Of a stretch of DNA of 64,000 nucleotides, positions 37,671 through 45,192 are shown in pieces. Both the position numbers and the translations under genes were made by a program. How positions within the stretch are numbered: position 1 is the first letter of the stretch; each line of letters opens with the position of its first letter. The notes under the pieces were generated by a model. The model searched no databases. It saw only the letters and a program-made list of their open reading frames with translations, and was not told the DNA's origin. The DNA is from Aquiluna sp. (lineage in GTDB: Bacteria > Actinomycetota > Actinomycetes > Actinomycetales > Microbacteriaceae): the NCBI GenBank assembly GCA_028822985.1, contig JAPKCK010000005.1:32743-96742 (forward strand), read 5' to 3'.

Positions 37671-37687
37671 AATCCTATACAATTCAT
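37671..37687. promoter_or_regulatory. Operator 5 (AATCCTATACAATTCAT)
   Basis: ATCCTATA-family site 12 bp before the start of the MR/MLE gene at 37659. Confidence 0.55.
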
Positions 37688-37775
37688 ATTAATCTACCAT
37701 CCTCAGGAGATATTGGCCTACAAGTTATTGTGATATTTGTCTACGATCGAGGACTTCACTCAAATTCTTGCTCAG

Positions 37776-38735
37776 CTATAAGTCAAGGACCCGCCTCAGC
37801 CATTCGCCCCTGGCTGACACCGCTCGCTTTGATATTTCTGCGCCTGGGGCGGCCAGGTCGAAACCATGAAATGCACCTGCCCAGACGTGTAACTCACAAT
37901 CTCCCCCTGCTAGCCATATGCTCTCAGCGTATTGGAGAACCTCGCTCCGGAAAATTTCGTGGGAACCGACATCTAGAAAAGTAGGAGGAAGTCCCGAATA
38001 GTCCACGTTCATGGCCGGCGACGCATAGATTGACACCAACGGGGTGTGTCTTCGATCCCCTAATAGGGCGCTCCAGCCGACATCGTTGCTTCCTCTGTCC
38101 CAGAGCCCAATGTCGACGAACTGCCTTCCGGACCTGGAGTCATTGCGTTCGTCCAGCATGGGGCAAATCAGCATTTGTCCGGCTAGCTCAGGGCCATCTC
38201 GGTCTCTTGCTAGAAGCGCAACTCCCGCACTAAGTCCTCCACCCGCACTCAAGCCCGTCACAACAATTTTTTTCGGGTCTATACCTAGCTCACTGGCGTT
38301 TTCTGCAACATAGATTAAGGCTCGGTAGCAATCTTCGATCGGATACGGGTCGGGGAACTCTGGGGCCAATCTGTATTCAATTGAAGTAGCAGCCACTTGA
38401 AAATCGTCAGCCCATTGGGCGATGGTCTCTAGTCCAATGAACCTATCCCCAGCTATCATTCCACCGCTGTGAATATTGAAAATAAGGGGCCTCAAAGAGG
38501 CAACTCCTCGTGGCTGAATCACCGTCAGTGTCAGCTCTGCACCAAGATAACCGGGGACCGTGAGTTCGTAGGACTCCAAATTTCTCCCGGCAATAATGGA
38601 GTGGATGGAGTTACCTACAAAAGTTTCTCGTAACTGTCCGATGTCTTCTTGTCTCAGCGAAGTTCGAGAAACCTCGGGATTGGCGTCCAGCCAAGCCTGA
38701 AGTTCCAATGCATATTTGGGAGCTCGGGAAGACAT
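37776..38735 (-). CDS. Alpha/beta hydrolase, HSL/esterase-like
   Basis: A 319-residue cytoplasmic hydrolase of the hormone-sensitive-lipase group: oxyanion motif NIHSGGM near residue 90, nucleophile TGLSAGGG near residue 165, and late Asp (DVGSHE) and His (GAFHGFD) completing the triad. In this context it could remove acyl groups from acetylated deoxysugars or open a lactone; substrate is not determined. ATG start with AGGTGA upstream. Confidence 0.85.
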   Translation of the reverse strand: MSSRAPKYALELQAWLDANPEVSRTSLRQEDIGQLRETFVGNSIHSIIAGRNLESYELTVPGYLGAELTLTVIQPRGVASLRPLIFNIHSGGMIAGDRFIGLETIAQWADDFQVAATSIEYRLAPEFPDPYPIEDCYRALIYVAENASELGIDPKKIVVTGLSAGGGLSAGVALLARDRDGPELAGQMLICPMLDERNDSRSGRQFVDIGLWDRGSNDVGWSALLGDRRHTPLVSIYASPAMNVDYSGLPPTFLDVGSHEIFRSEVLQYAESIWLAGGDCELHVWAGAFHGFDLAAPGAEISKRAVSARGEWLRRVLDL

Positions 38736-38751
38736 CTATTTTCACCTCACT

Positions 38752-38770
38752 AAATACCCTATAGTATTTA
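38752..38770. promoter_or_regulatory. Operator 6 (AATACCCTATAGTATTTAG), divergent promoter
   Basis: Variant with ACCCTATA in place of ATCCTATA, again overlapping a minus-strand TACTAT box. It lies between the divergent esterase and RraA-family genes. Confidence 0.55.
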
Positions 38771-38828
38771 GCATTTAGATAACCTGAGGGCGATTTAGCC
38801 CTACACGACCTCATCCAAGGAGTAGTTG

Positions 38829-39497
38829 ATGGACCCAGTAAACATTGCAAGAGGCCTCAAGGAATCCGATTTGAGTATCACGTCGGCCATATTTTCCGAC
38901 TCTATGGATAAGTGTGGTTTTAGAGAAGGGGTCGCTCTCAGTCAATTTCCTCCATCCACGCCAGACGCGCACGCCCTTGGGAGGGCACGTACCGCAATGT
39001 TTGTTCCCTCCGACGATGTGGACCCCAGTCATCCCTATGACGACATGATTGATTTCATTGACGGAACACAGCCCGGAGACCTTCTCGTAATTGCGACCAG
39101 TGAGTCAAACGCGTCGGCTTTTTGGGGCGAACTGTTTAGTGCAGCCGCTTTGGCCCGAGGCGCAACCGGAATGATAACGGATGGAAACATTCGCGATGTT
39201 GAAAAGGTAATCTCGCTCGGTTTTGCGACATTTGCTCGATCACACAGGCCCGTCGATTTCCGGGGGCGGATGGTCCTCCATTCGCAACAGCAGGTTGTTC
39301 AACTAGGTGGAGTTTCGATTAGCCCCGGGGATCTAGTGTGCGCGGACCTGGACGGAATCGTGGTTGTACCGCCAGCTGCAGAAGATGAAGTTCTTAGTGC
39401 GGCTCGCGAAAGGGCTGCAGCCGAAACCAGCGTTCTGGCCGAGTTGCTCGCCGGGTCAACACTTCGGGAAGTTTGGACTCGCCACGGAGTCCTTTAA
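38829..39497 (+). CDS. RraA family protein (possible hydroxy-oxo-acid aldolase)
   Basis: A 222-residue protein of the RraA/HMG-aldolase fold. GDLLVIATSESN, GELFSAAALARGATGMITDG and the catalytic Arg-Asp pair in NIRDVEKV match class II aldolases that split 4-hydroxy-2-oxo acids to pyruvate. It could provide an aldol route for a pathway intermediate, but RraA-type regulators share the fold. ATG at 38829 with AAGGAG six bases upstream. The mutarotase gene follows after 14 bp. Confidence 0.8.
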   Translation: MDPVNIARGLKESDLSITSAIFSDSMDKCGFREGVALSQFPPSTPDAHALGRARTAMFVPSDDVDPSHPYDDMIDFIDGTQPGDLLVIATSESNASAFWGELFSAAALARGATGMITDGNIRDVEKVISLGFATFARSHRPVDFRGRMVLHSQQQVVQLGGVSISPGDLVCADLDGIVVVPPAAEDEVLSAARERAAAETSVLAELLAGSTLREVWTRHGVL

Positions 39498-39511
39498 GGA
39501 AAGGAAAAACC

Positions 39512-39835
39512 ATGCAGCGATACGCGTCAGTCATAAACCTGAAGAAAGAGGGAGCGGCCGAATATCAGGAGCTTCACGCTAACGCGTGGCCTGATGTCTT
39601 GGCCAAAATTTCTCAGTGCAATATCAGGAACTACTCCATCTATCGCTACGAAGACCTGCTCTTTTCTTACTTCGAGTATGTAGGGAGCGACTATGAAGGG
39701 GACATGGCGCGTATGGCTCAAGACGAAGTTACACAGGAATGGTGGAGTGTCTGTAAACCCTTGATGACTCCAGTACTGGAAGCAGGAAAAAAGGAATGGT
39801 GGCACGAGATTCAAGAGATCTTCCATCTTGATTAA
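39512..39835 (+). CDS. L-rhamnose mutarotase family protein (deoxyhexose mutarotase)
   Basis: A 107-residue COG3254 (RhaM/YiiL-like) ferredoxin-fold protein: MQRYASVINLKKEG, the histidine in YQELHANAWPDVL, NYSIYRYEDLLFSYFEYVG, and the C-terminal WWHEIQEIFHLD. The family interconverts anomers of L-rhamnose or L-fucose, feeding the correct anomer to the dehydrogenase. ATG at 39512 with AAGGAAAGG upstream. Confidence 0.88.
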   Translation: MQRYASVINLKKEGAAEYQELHANAWPDVLAKISQCNIRNYSIYRYEDLLFSYFEYVGSDYEGDMARMAQDEVTQEWWSVCKPLMTPVLEAGKKEWWHEIQEIFHLD

Positions 39836-39977
39836 TGAGTTTAATCCAATCCGGTCTCACCTTTAGTGCGCCAGCAGAGACGGCCTGGACTGTAGATCGT
39901 GCACACTGCCCTGGATTCCCTGCAACCAACCCACACTCAACGTAAAAAACCTCCGTGGCAAGATCAGTCTTGGATAA

Positions 39978-39992
39978 ATGATATAGGATATT
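39978..39992. promoter_or_regulatory. Operator 7 (ATGATATAGGATATT)
   Basis: ATCCTATA-family site on the reverse strand, 40 bp before the start of the FMN lactate dehydrogenase gene. Confidence 0.55.
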
Positions 39993-40031
39993 GAAAACGT
40001 AAACACGTATTCGACATGACTAGGAAACTCG

Positions 40032-41273
40032 ATGGCAAAAACGAAGCGACAGTTCCCAAGCCCCAGAGATTTGGCGCCTTTCTTAAAGTTCAAGCGGTTT
40101 GAGTTCAACGCAACTACGAGAAGACTAAATGGCGCCTTTACCATCGAGGACTTACGCAACATCGCCAAGCGCCGAACTCCTCAAGCTCCCTTCGACTATA
40201 CGGACGGTGGCGCCGATGGTGAAGTGACAATGAACAGAGCACGAGATGTTTTTCGTCAAATTGAATGGCGCCCAAGAATTCTTCGTGATGTGTCGAGTAT
40301 TGATCTGAGCACTAAAACCCTTGGCTTGAACATGGAGCTGCCCTTTGGCATCGCGCCAACTGGATTTACTCGGCTCATGCAGACGGAGGGTGAAATTGCA
40401 GGCGCTCAATCCGCCCAGGAGGCGGGGATTCCTTTCTGTTTGTCGACAATGGGAACGCGTTCTATAGAAGAAGTGTCCGATGCCGCACCAAAGGGCCACA
40501 ACTGGTTCCAGCTCTACATGTGGACTGACCGGGACAAATCTATGGCGCTGATTGAACGCGCTAAGGCCGCGGGCTTTGAGGTGCTGGTGCTCACAGTCGA
40601 TGTGCCAGTTGCGGGAGATCGGCTCAGAGACAAGCGAAACGGGATGACGATTCCTCCCACTCTCACCCCAAGAACAATAATCAATGCCATACCAAGGCCA
40701 GCCTGGTGGATGAACCTGCTAACCACCGAACCGCTGAAGTTTTCGTCTCTTGACAGCTGGAATGGGACAGTGGCAGAACTGCTTGATAACATGTTCGATC
40801 CCACGGTTAGCTTCAAGGATCTGGCGTGGATTGTAAGGCAGTGGGACGGACCGGTCGTTGTCAAGGGAGTCCAAACCGTTGAAGACGCGGTTTTATGTGT
40901 AAAAGCCGGTGCTTCGGCGGTTCAGTTATCGAACCATGGTGGCCGTCAGCTGGATCGGGCGCCGGTTCCCTTCGAAGTCCTGCCACAGGTGGTGGCAGAG
41001 ATTGGAATGGATGCAGAAGTCTATCTCGATGGCGGAATTATGCACGGGGCTGACATAGTTGCATCGATCGCAGCGGGCGCAAAGCTCACGTTTATTGGTA
41101 AGGCTTATCTCTTCGGGCTTATGTCCGGGGGGCGACCTGGGGTGGATAAGGCTATCGATATTCTGCGAGGCCAAATGACCCGAACCATGAGACTTCTAGG
41201 GGTCAACGAGATTGCCGAGCTGGAGCCGGCACTTCTGACTCACTTGGCAAAAAGACCAGAAAGACTCCGGTAG
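40032..41273 (+). CDS. lldD: FMN-dependent alpha-hydroxy-acid (L-lactate) dehydrogenase
   Basis: A 413-residue FMN TIM-barrel enzyme. PLGIAPTG-like motif (here PFGIAPTGFTRL), VVKGVQTVEDA (FMN-binding Lys) and the active-site histidine block VQLSNHGGRQLD are intact. It oxidises L-lactate, which the fucose pathway releases, to pyruvate, passing electrons to the respiratory chain. The gene symbol is a best fit; other L-2-hydroxy acids are possible. ATG with AGGAAA upstream; own promoter with operator 7. Confidence 0.9.
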   Translation: MAKTKRQFPSPRDLAPFLKFKRFEFNATTRRLNGAFTIEDLRNIAKRRTPQAPFDYTDGGADGEVTMNRARDVFRQIEWRPRILRDVSSIDLSTKTLGLNMELPFGIAPTGFTRLMQTEGEIAGAQSAQEAGIPFCLSTMGTRSIEEVSDAAPKGHNWFQLYMWTDRDKSMALIERAKAAGFEVLVLTVDVPVAGDRLRDKRNGMTIPPTLTPRTIINAIPRPAWWMNLLTTEPLKFSSLDSWNGTVAELLDNMFDPTVSFKDLAWIVRQWDGPVVVKGVQTVEDAVLCVKAGASAVQLSNHGGRQLDRAPVPFEVLPQVVAEIGMDAEVYLDGGIMHGADIVASIAAGAKLTFIGKAYLFGLMSGGRPGVDKAIDILRGQMTRTMRLLGVNEIAELEPALLTHLAKRPERLR

Positions 41274-41301
41274 AACAAAAAAAGGGGGGAGGGAGAGAAT
41301 T

Positions 41302-42090
41302 CTATGCCTCGGATGCCCTTGTTCTGCCCTCGTGAATTGCAGAAATGGTCGGACCGAATCTCTGGCGAGACGACTCTATGTGCTCTCGCATCAACTTTTC
41401 GGCCATCTCGGACTCTCCATTCATCACCGCGTCCGCAATACCCACGTGCTCCTTAAATGCCAGATACCCTGCGGATGGTTGGTAATAGAGCTTGAAGATT
41501 TCACTGACCATTTCTGCCTCTTCGAGGTTTTCGCTCATAAAGCTTTTGAGCGCTTGGTACAAGCGAAACAAATGAAGGTGACAGTGGGTCCTTACAAAAG
41601 CATCCCTAACAAAATCACTTCCAGACAGTGATGCAATCAGCTCGTGAAATCTGGCGTCATGCTCACTCATTGCTGCGTAAGCATCATCCAGCCCTAATTC
41701 ACCGGCTGCTTGACCCTTCTTCAGCTCCCGCTTGAGGGCATCAATGCCATCCTGAGAGGTGCGTCGCGCGGCTGAGGCCGCTGCCCAGGGCTCAATAATG
41801 GCCCGAAACTGAAAAAGGTCGTCAAGTTGTTCCACGGTCAGTAGTTGTGTGGCGGCGTAACCCCGGAGAGGACTCTTGGTCACTAAATCCTCCGACTCCA
41901 ACCGCGCTAGGGCCTCGCGAACAGGTGTTTGAGACACATCAAGATTCTTGGCCAGACCGTCAATCTTGATTCGTGCACCAGGAGCTATTTCGTGATTTAA
42001 CAGCATGCTTCGAATCGAACTGTATGTCTGATCACTCAAAACCATGCGTATTGGGCCCTTGGTATTGGTGGATCCCATCTGTTTGGCCAT
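41302..42090 (-). CDS. GntR/FCD family transcriptional regulator of the island
   Basis: A 262-residue regulator with an N-terminal winged helix (RSMLLNHEIAPGARIKIDGLA, SQTPVREALARLESEDLV) and an FCD ligand domain that includes the metal-type residues in DARFHELIA and KEHVGIADA. FCD regulators sense sugar acids and related metabolites. It is the only regulator in the island and is likely to bind the nine ATCCTATA-type sites, including that before its own operon with the SDR. ATG at 42090 has GAGG upstream; a GTG at 42177 is an alternative. Confidence 0.9.
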   Translation of the reverse strand: MAKQMGSTNTKGPIRMVLSDQTYSSIRSMLLNHEIAPGARIKIDGLAKNLDVSQTPVREALARLESEDLVTKSPLRGYAATQLLTVEQLDDLFQFRAIIEPWAAASAARRTSQDGIDALKRELKKGQAAGELGLDDAYAAMSEHDARFHELIASLSGSDFVRDAFVRTHCHLHLFRLYQALKSFMSENLEEAEMVSEIFKLYYQPSAGYLAFKEHVGIADAVMNGESEMAEKLMREHIESSRQRFGPTISAIHEGRTRASEA

Positions 42091-42189
42091 AAGTGCGTCC
42101 TCAGATCCTATTTCTTCGAAGGGTTGTAGTTTATGGGAATTAGAGAGGTTTGGGGTCCTGAGTGCTCCCTTCTCCACCCGTCCCAGTTG

Positions 42190-42939
42190 CTAACGCCTTA
42201 AGTTCAACTTGTCCATTCCGCCGTCGACTGCTAAGGATGAGCCAGTCGTGGAAGCTTGGAGCGGAGAGGCGAGGAAGCAAACAGCTCGAGCCACCTCATC
42301 GGCACTAATCAGTCTTCCAATCGGTTGACGGGATTCCAGTGAAATCCGCTCGGCTTCCGGGTCGTCCGCCTTTTCGAGCAGCCTCTGAACCCATGGAGTG
42401 TCGGCCGTGCCCGGGCTTACAGCATTTATTCTAATGTTCTCGCCAACGTGGTCCGCAGCCATTGCGAGGGTCAACGAGTGAACAGCGCCCTTGCTAGCGC
42501 TATATATTGCTCGCGATTGCAGCCCCACTGTCGCGGCTATGGAGCACAAGTTCACGATGGAAGCGTTCGGACTTCGTCGCAGCCACGGCAGCGCCGCGGT
42601 GGAAACGTGGGCAGTCCCAAAAACATTCACCCTAAATACGTTTTCCCATTCCTCAAGAGTGGCTTGCTCGATCGTTCCCGTTGCTCCGATCCCGGCATTG
42701 TTTACGACAATGTCCAGCCGATCAGTGGCGCCCGACATGGCAAAAAACGCTCTTGCGACATGGCTGGAATCGCCCACATCGCAGGAAATCCAGTGCCCGA
42801 AGTCGCCGAGGTCGCCCTCCTCTAGGTCAAAACCAAAGACCTTTGCGCCTCGTTCGGTCAGGAGTTTGGCTGTCGCTAGCCCTATTCCAGATCCGCTTCC
42901 GGTGACTATTGCAACTAGCCCCTCAAATTCCCTTTTCAT
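42190..42939 (-). CDS. SDR dehydrogenase, probable 2-keto-3-deoxy-L-fuconate dehydrogenase
   Basis: A 249-residue classical SDR: TGSGSGIGLATA near residue 13, VVNNAGIG, catalytic YSASKGA and NAVSPGTADTPWVQR, C-terminal SLAVDGG. TADTPWVQRLL matches SDRs found with FucD, which oxidise the C4 hydroxyl of 2-keto-3-deoxy-L-fuconate with NAD+. ATG start with GGAAGGG upstream. The GntR gene follows and is probably cotranscribed. Confidence 0.88.
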   Translation of the reverse strand: MKREFEGLVAIVTGSGSGIGLATAKLLTERGAKVFGFDLEEGDLGDFGHWISCDVGDSSHVARAFFAMSGATDRLDIVVNNAGIGATGTIEQATLEEWENVFRVNVFGTAHVSTAALPWLRRSPNASIVNLCSIAATVGLQSRAIYSASKGAVHSLTLAMAADHVGENIRINAVSPGTADTPWVQRLLEKADDPEAERISLESRQPIGRLISADEVARAVCFLASPLQASTTGSSLAVDGGMDKLNLRR

Positions 42940-43004
42940 GAATCGCCCTTCCCTGGGATGACAAATTTACGTTGTTCAAAATCGAACCAGCCCTAATTTG
43001 CATT

Positions 43005-43024
43005 TAATGTAGGATACACGATAT
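43005..43024. promoter_or_regulatory. Operator 8 (TAATGTAGGATACACGATAT)
   Basis: Variant of the ATCCTATA site (GTATCCTACA on the reverse strand), 66 bp before the SDR-GntR operon; would give autoregulation. Confidence 0.5.
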
Positions 43025-43086
43025 CTTGCACGGCCGGTAAGGTCCCCACTGAACTGTTACCAAATCCATCGTCCGTAGTCCAGTGG

Positions 43087-43947
43087 CTACGGGGCATTTA
43101 CAACATTCTGTTGGGCGACCCCAAGGCCTTCAATGGAGAGTCGCATGGTATCGCCAGGCTTGAGGTAGAACTCGGGCTTCTGGCCCAGGCCTACGCCCGG
43201 AGGAGTGCCCGTATTGATTAGGTCGCCAGGCTCCAGAACCATAAATTGGCTGAGATAGTAAATCAGAAATTCGGGCTTAAAAACCATTTGATCAGTGGAG
43301 CTATTTTGCATCAGGTCTCCGTTTAATTCCAGAGTCATCTTGAGGCCAGAAGTGTCTCCAATCTCGTCGGGCGTAATCAACCAAGGGCCAGCGGGGTTGA
43401 AGGTTTCGGAGCTTTTCCCTTTGGACCACTGCCCTTGACGTTCAAGCTGGAACTCACGTTCGCTAACATCGTTTACCAGCACGTAGCCAGCAATATAATT
43501 CATCGCCTCTTCTGGGCTGCTGATGTACCGAGCTCGCTTTCCGACTATCACCCCTAGTTCCACTTCCCAGTCTGTCTTCTTTGAATTCCTTGGTATGTGA
43601 ACATCGTCGTTTGGCCCAATCAAAGTGTTCGGGCTCTTAGTGAAAATGATTGGCTCAGGCGGTACCTGAGCTCCCGTTTCCTTCGCGTGATCACGATAAT
43701 TTAGGCCAATACAAATAATCTGATGTGGTCGACAGAAAGGCGCCCCAATCCTCTCTCCGTCAAGCTTCTGGGCTTCCCCTGCAGTAACTCGCGCAGAAAC
43801 TTCCTTGCTTATACGCTGCAAACCCCCAGAGCCGAAGAATGCCTCGTCAAAGTCGGGAGTTAAGTCAGAGACGTCAATGTAACCATCCTCCCCGACGGCA
43901 ATGACGGGCCTTTCGACCCCAGGGTTACCAATTCTCATCAGCCTCAA
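43087..43947 (-). CDS. FAH family hydrolase, probable 2,4-diketo-3-deoxy-L-fuconate hydrolase
   Basis: A 286-residue fumarylacetoacetate-hydrolase-fold enzyme. CIGLNYRDHAKETG, the metal ligands in DWEVELGVIVGK (ExE) and VNDVSERE, and GDLINTGTPPGVG are the family signatures. In the type II L-fucose/L-rhamnose pathway it cleaves the 2,4-diketo acid to pyruvate and L-lactate. TTG at 43947 gives the family-like MRLMRIG start and has AAAGG upstream. Confidence 0.9.
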   Translation of the reverse strand: MRLMRIGNPGVERPVIAVGEDGYIDVSDLTPDFDEAFFGSGGLQRISKEVSARVTAGEAQKLDGERIGAPFCRPHQIICIGLNYRDHAKETGAQVPPEPIIFTKSPNTLIGPNDDVHIPRNSKKTDWEVELGVIVGKRARYISSPEEAMNYIAGYVLVNDVSEREFQLERQGQWSKGKSSETFNPAGPWLITPDEIGDTSGLKMTLELNGDLMQNSSTDQMVFKPEFLIYYLSQFMVLEPGDLINTGTPPGVGLGQKPEFYLKPGDTMRLSIEGLGVAQQNVVNAP

Positions 43948-43972
43948 TTGAACGCCTTTCTCAAGCTACAAG

Positions 43973-43984
43973 AATCCTATATGA
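43973..43984. promoter_or_regulatory. Operator 9 (AATCCTATATGA)
   Basis: ATCCTATA-family site 26 bp before the FAH hydrolase gene, the last regulated unit of the island. Confidence 0.55.
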
Positions 43985-44302
43985 AAACGCCTTTGCGCAC
44001 GAATCACCATTAACTCTTGCCAGTTATCGAGCCAAATTCAGGATGGCGATGTCGTGGAGTTCCGCTTCAGCGTCTAGGCCAAAATCAGCGTCGGGGATTA
44101 GGGTTTGAGCTAAATATAGAAATTCAGCTAGGTAACCCTCGAGCAGTCTCAGAGGACCTGTCCATTGATATATAGCTCACCTCAAACATCAAAGAAGCAA
44201 CCTGCCTACCTCGTAAATGTTCATGAATTTGCGAGCTAGCATTAGCAACCAGATGTCAAACGTAACCCGACTCTCATCCAACGAGCTTATTCAAGGGCTA
44301 CT
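43985..44302. other. Gene-free right end of the island with gene relics
   Basis: No coding gene is seen. It contains the diverged ychF tail (44039-44077), about 200 bp of unassigned AT-richer sequence, and a few diverged glpX-like codons (44282-44302, reading RAYSRATG-like where the intact gene reads RAYSKVTG) directly before the right repeat. Confidence 0.6.
44039..44077 (+). pseudogene. Diverged 3' end of ychF
   Basis: The frame reads [12 protein letters not shown] then TAG. The intact ychF at 10345-11418 ends [12 protein letters not shown] then TAG. Over these 39 bases there are five differences, four of them silent third-position changes, so this is a relative's allele and not a recent local copy. 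Sequence upstream of 44039 is not ychF. Confidence 0.8.
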
Positions 44303-44800
44303 GGTAAGCCAGTAGCTGAGATTCTGGTCGCAGTTCTGGATCGCGAATACAACGCTGAGCTCGTGGATGAAATCAGAAGGGCTGGAGCGGCGACTCGGCT
44401 GCTTCGAGACGGCGATGTTGCCGGTGGAATTCAGGCGGCGAGAGAAAATTCTCGAATCGATATGTGCGTCGGTAAGGGAGGGTCGCCAGAGGCGATTATT
44501 ACCGCCTGCGGTATTCAGGCATTAGGTGGCCTTATTCAAGGAATTCTTGCTCCCGGTGACGAGGAGGAAAAAAAGCGCGGCCTCGACGCCGGCTTGAAGT
44601 TTGACTACGTTTATGAGACCAACGAAATGGTGAAATCTGACAACACATTTTTTGTCGCCACGGGGGTGACCGATGGCATGCTGTTCTCGGGTGTCAAAAA
44701 ACTTGGCAAGACCATACTCACTGAATCATTGGTGATTAGGGGAAGATCCGGAACCGTGAGAACTATCTCGGCCGAATACAAGGCTGACCGCTGGCTCTAG
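44282..44800 (+). pseudogene. Truncated glpX (3' half)
   Basis: From 44303 to the stop it encodes the same residues as glpX codons 161 to the end. The seven codons before that are glpX-like but diverged, and an in-frame TAG stands at 44243. It lacks the GEGEKD and DPIDGTS catalytic motifs of the N-terminal half. An internal ATG/GTG could start about 145 residues but the product would be inactive. Confidence 0.92.
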
Positions 44801-45192
44801 TGGACCAACTCGTCATCAACGAAGTGGTTTTTGGCAATCTGAATCCCCATGAGGGCACTCAGTAGCGCAACCCCAAAAAACATCCAGAGAGCAAACTCCC
44901 AACCTCCCGTGATCTCTCGGAAAACTCCCACCAAAAACACAATGATCGTGGTGATTGTGTAACTCATTCCCTGACCAAACGAGCTAACGGCGAGCACTGT
45001 GCTGCGCTCTCTCGACCGCAGGTTATAAAGAGTAAGAGCAAGAGGGAACATCGTCGGTCCAAGACCGAGCGCTGCCACCCAAACCCAGAGATGTGGCCCG
45101 TCGGTCCAAAGAATACCCAGCGCTCCTGTCATCCCCATGGCGCTTGAAAACCAGATAATGGGCGCGTGGAGCTGCTTGTACTTGACTGCTAG
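44303..45192. repeat. Right copy of the 890-bp direct repeat flanking the island
   Basis: Partner of 20578-21467. Here it contains the broken glpX and the 3' part of the intact MFS gene. Base 45193 onward continues the intact MFS gene, whereas the left copy diverges. Confidence 0.95.

Larger units (their letters stand above)
21468..44302. mobile_element. Catabolic genomic island (6-deoxyhexose use), integrated between duplicated glpX-MFS segments
   Basis: About 22.8 kb lying between the two 890-bp direct repeats. It has its own regulon (nine similar operators, one GntR/FCD regulator) and a coherent sugar-acid gene set, whereas the flanks are housekeeping genes. Remnants of other chromosomal genes (5'-truncated sufT, ychF tail, diverged MFS and glpX codons) sit at its ends. 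No integrase, transposase, tRNA target or plasmid replication gene is visible, which favours homologous recombination over site-specific integration. Recombination between the repeats would excise 23725 bp. Confidence 0.82.

Noticed and set aside
41302..42177. LldR-type lactate regulator assignment for the GntR/FCD protein because it adjoins lldD
   Set aside because: The operators cover the whole sugar-acid island and its operon partner is the SDR, so the inducer is more likely a pathway sugar acid; kept as generic FCD.
21468..44302. Integrase-driven island with short att sites
   Set aside because: No recombinase gene and no tRNA at either end; repeats are 890 bp of protein-coding DNA, which fits homologous recombination better.
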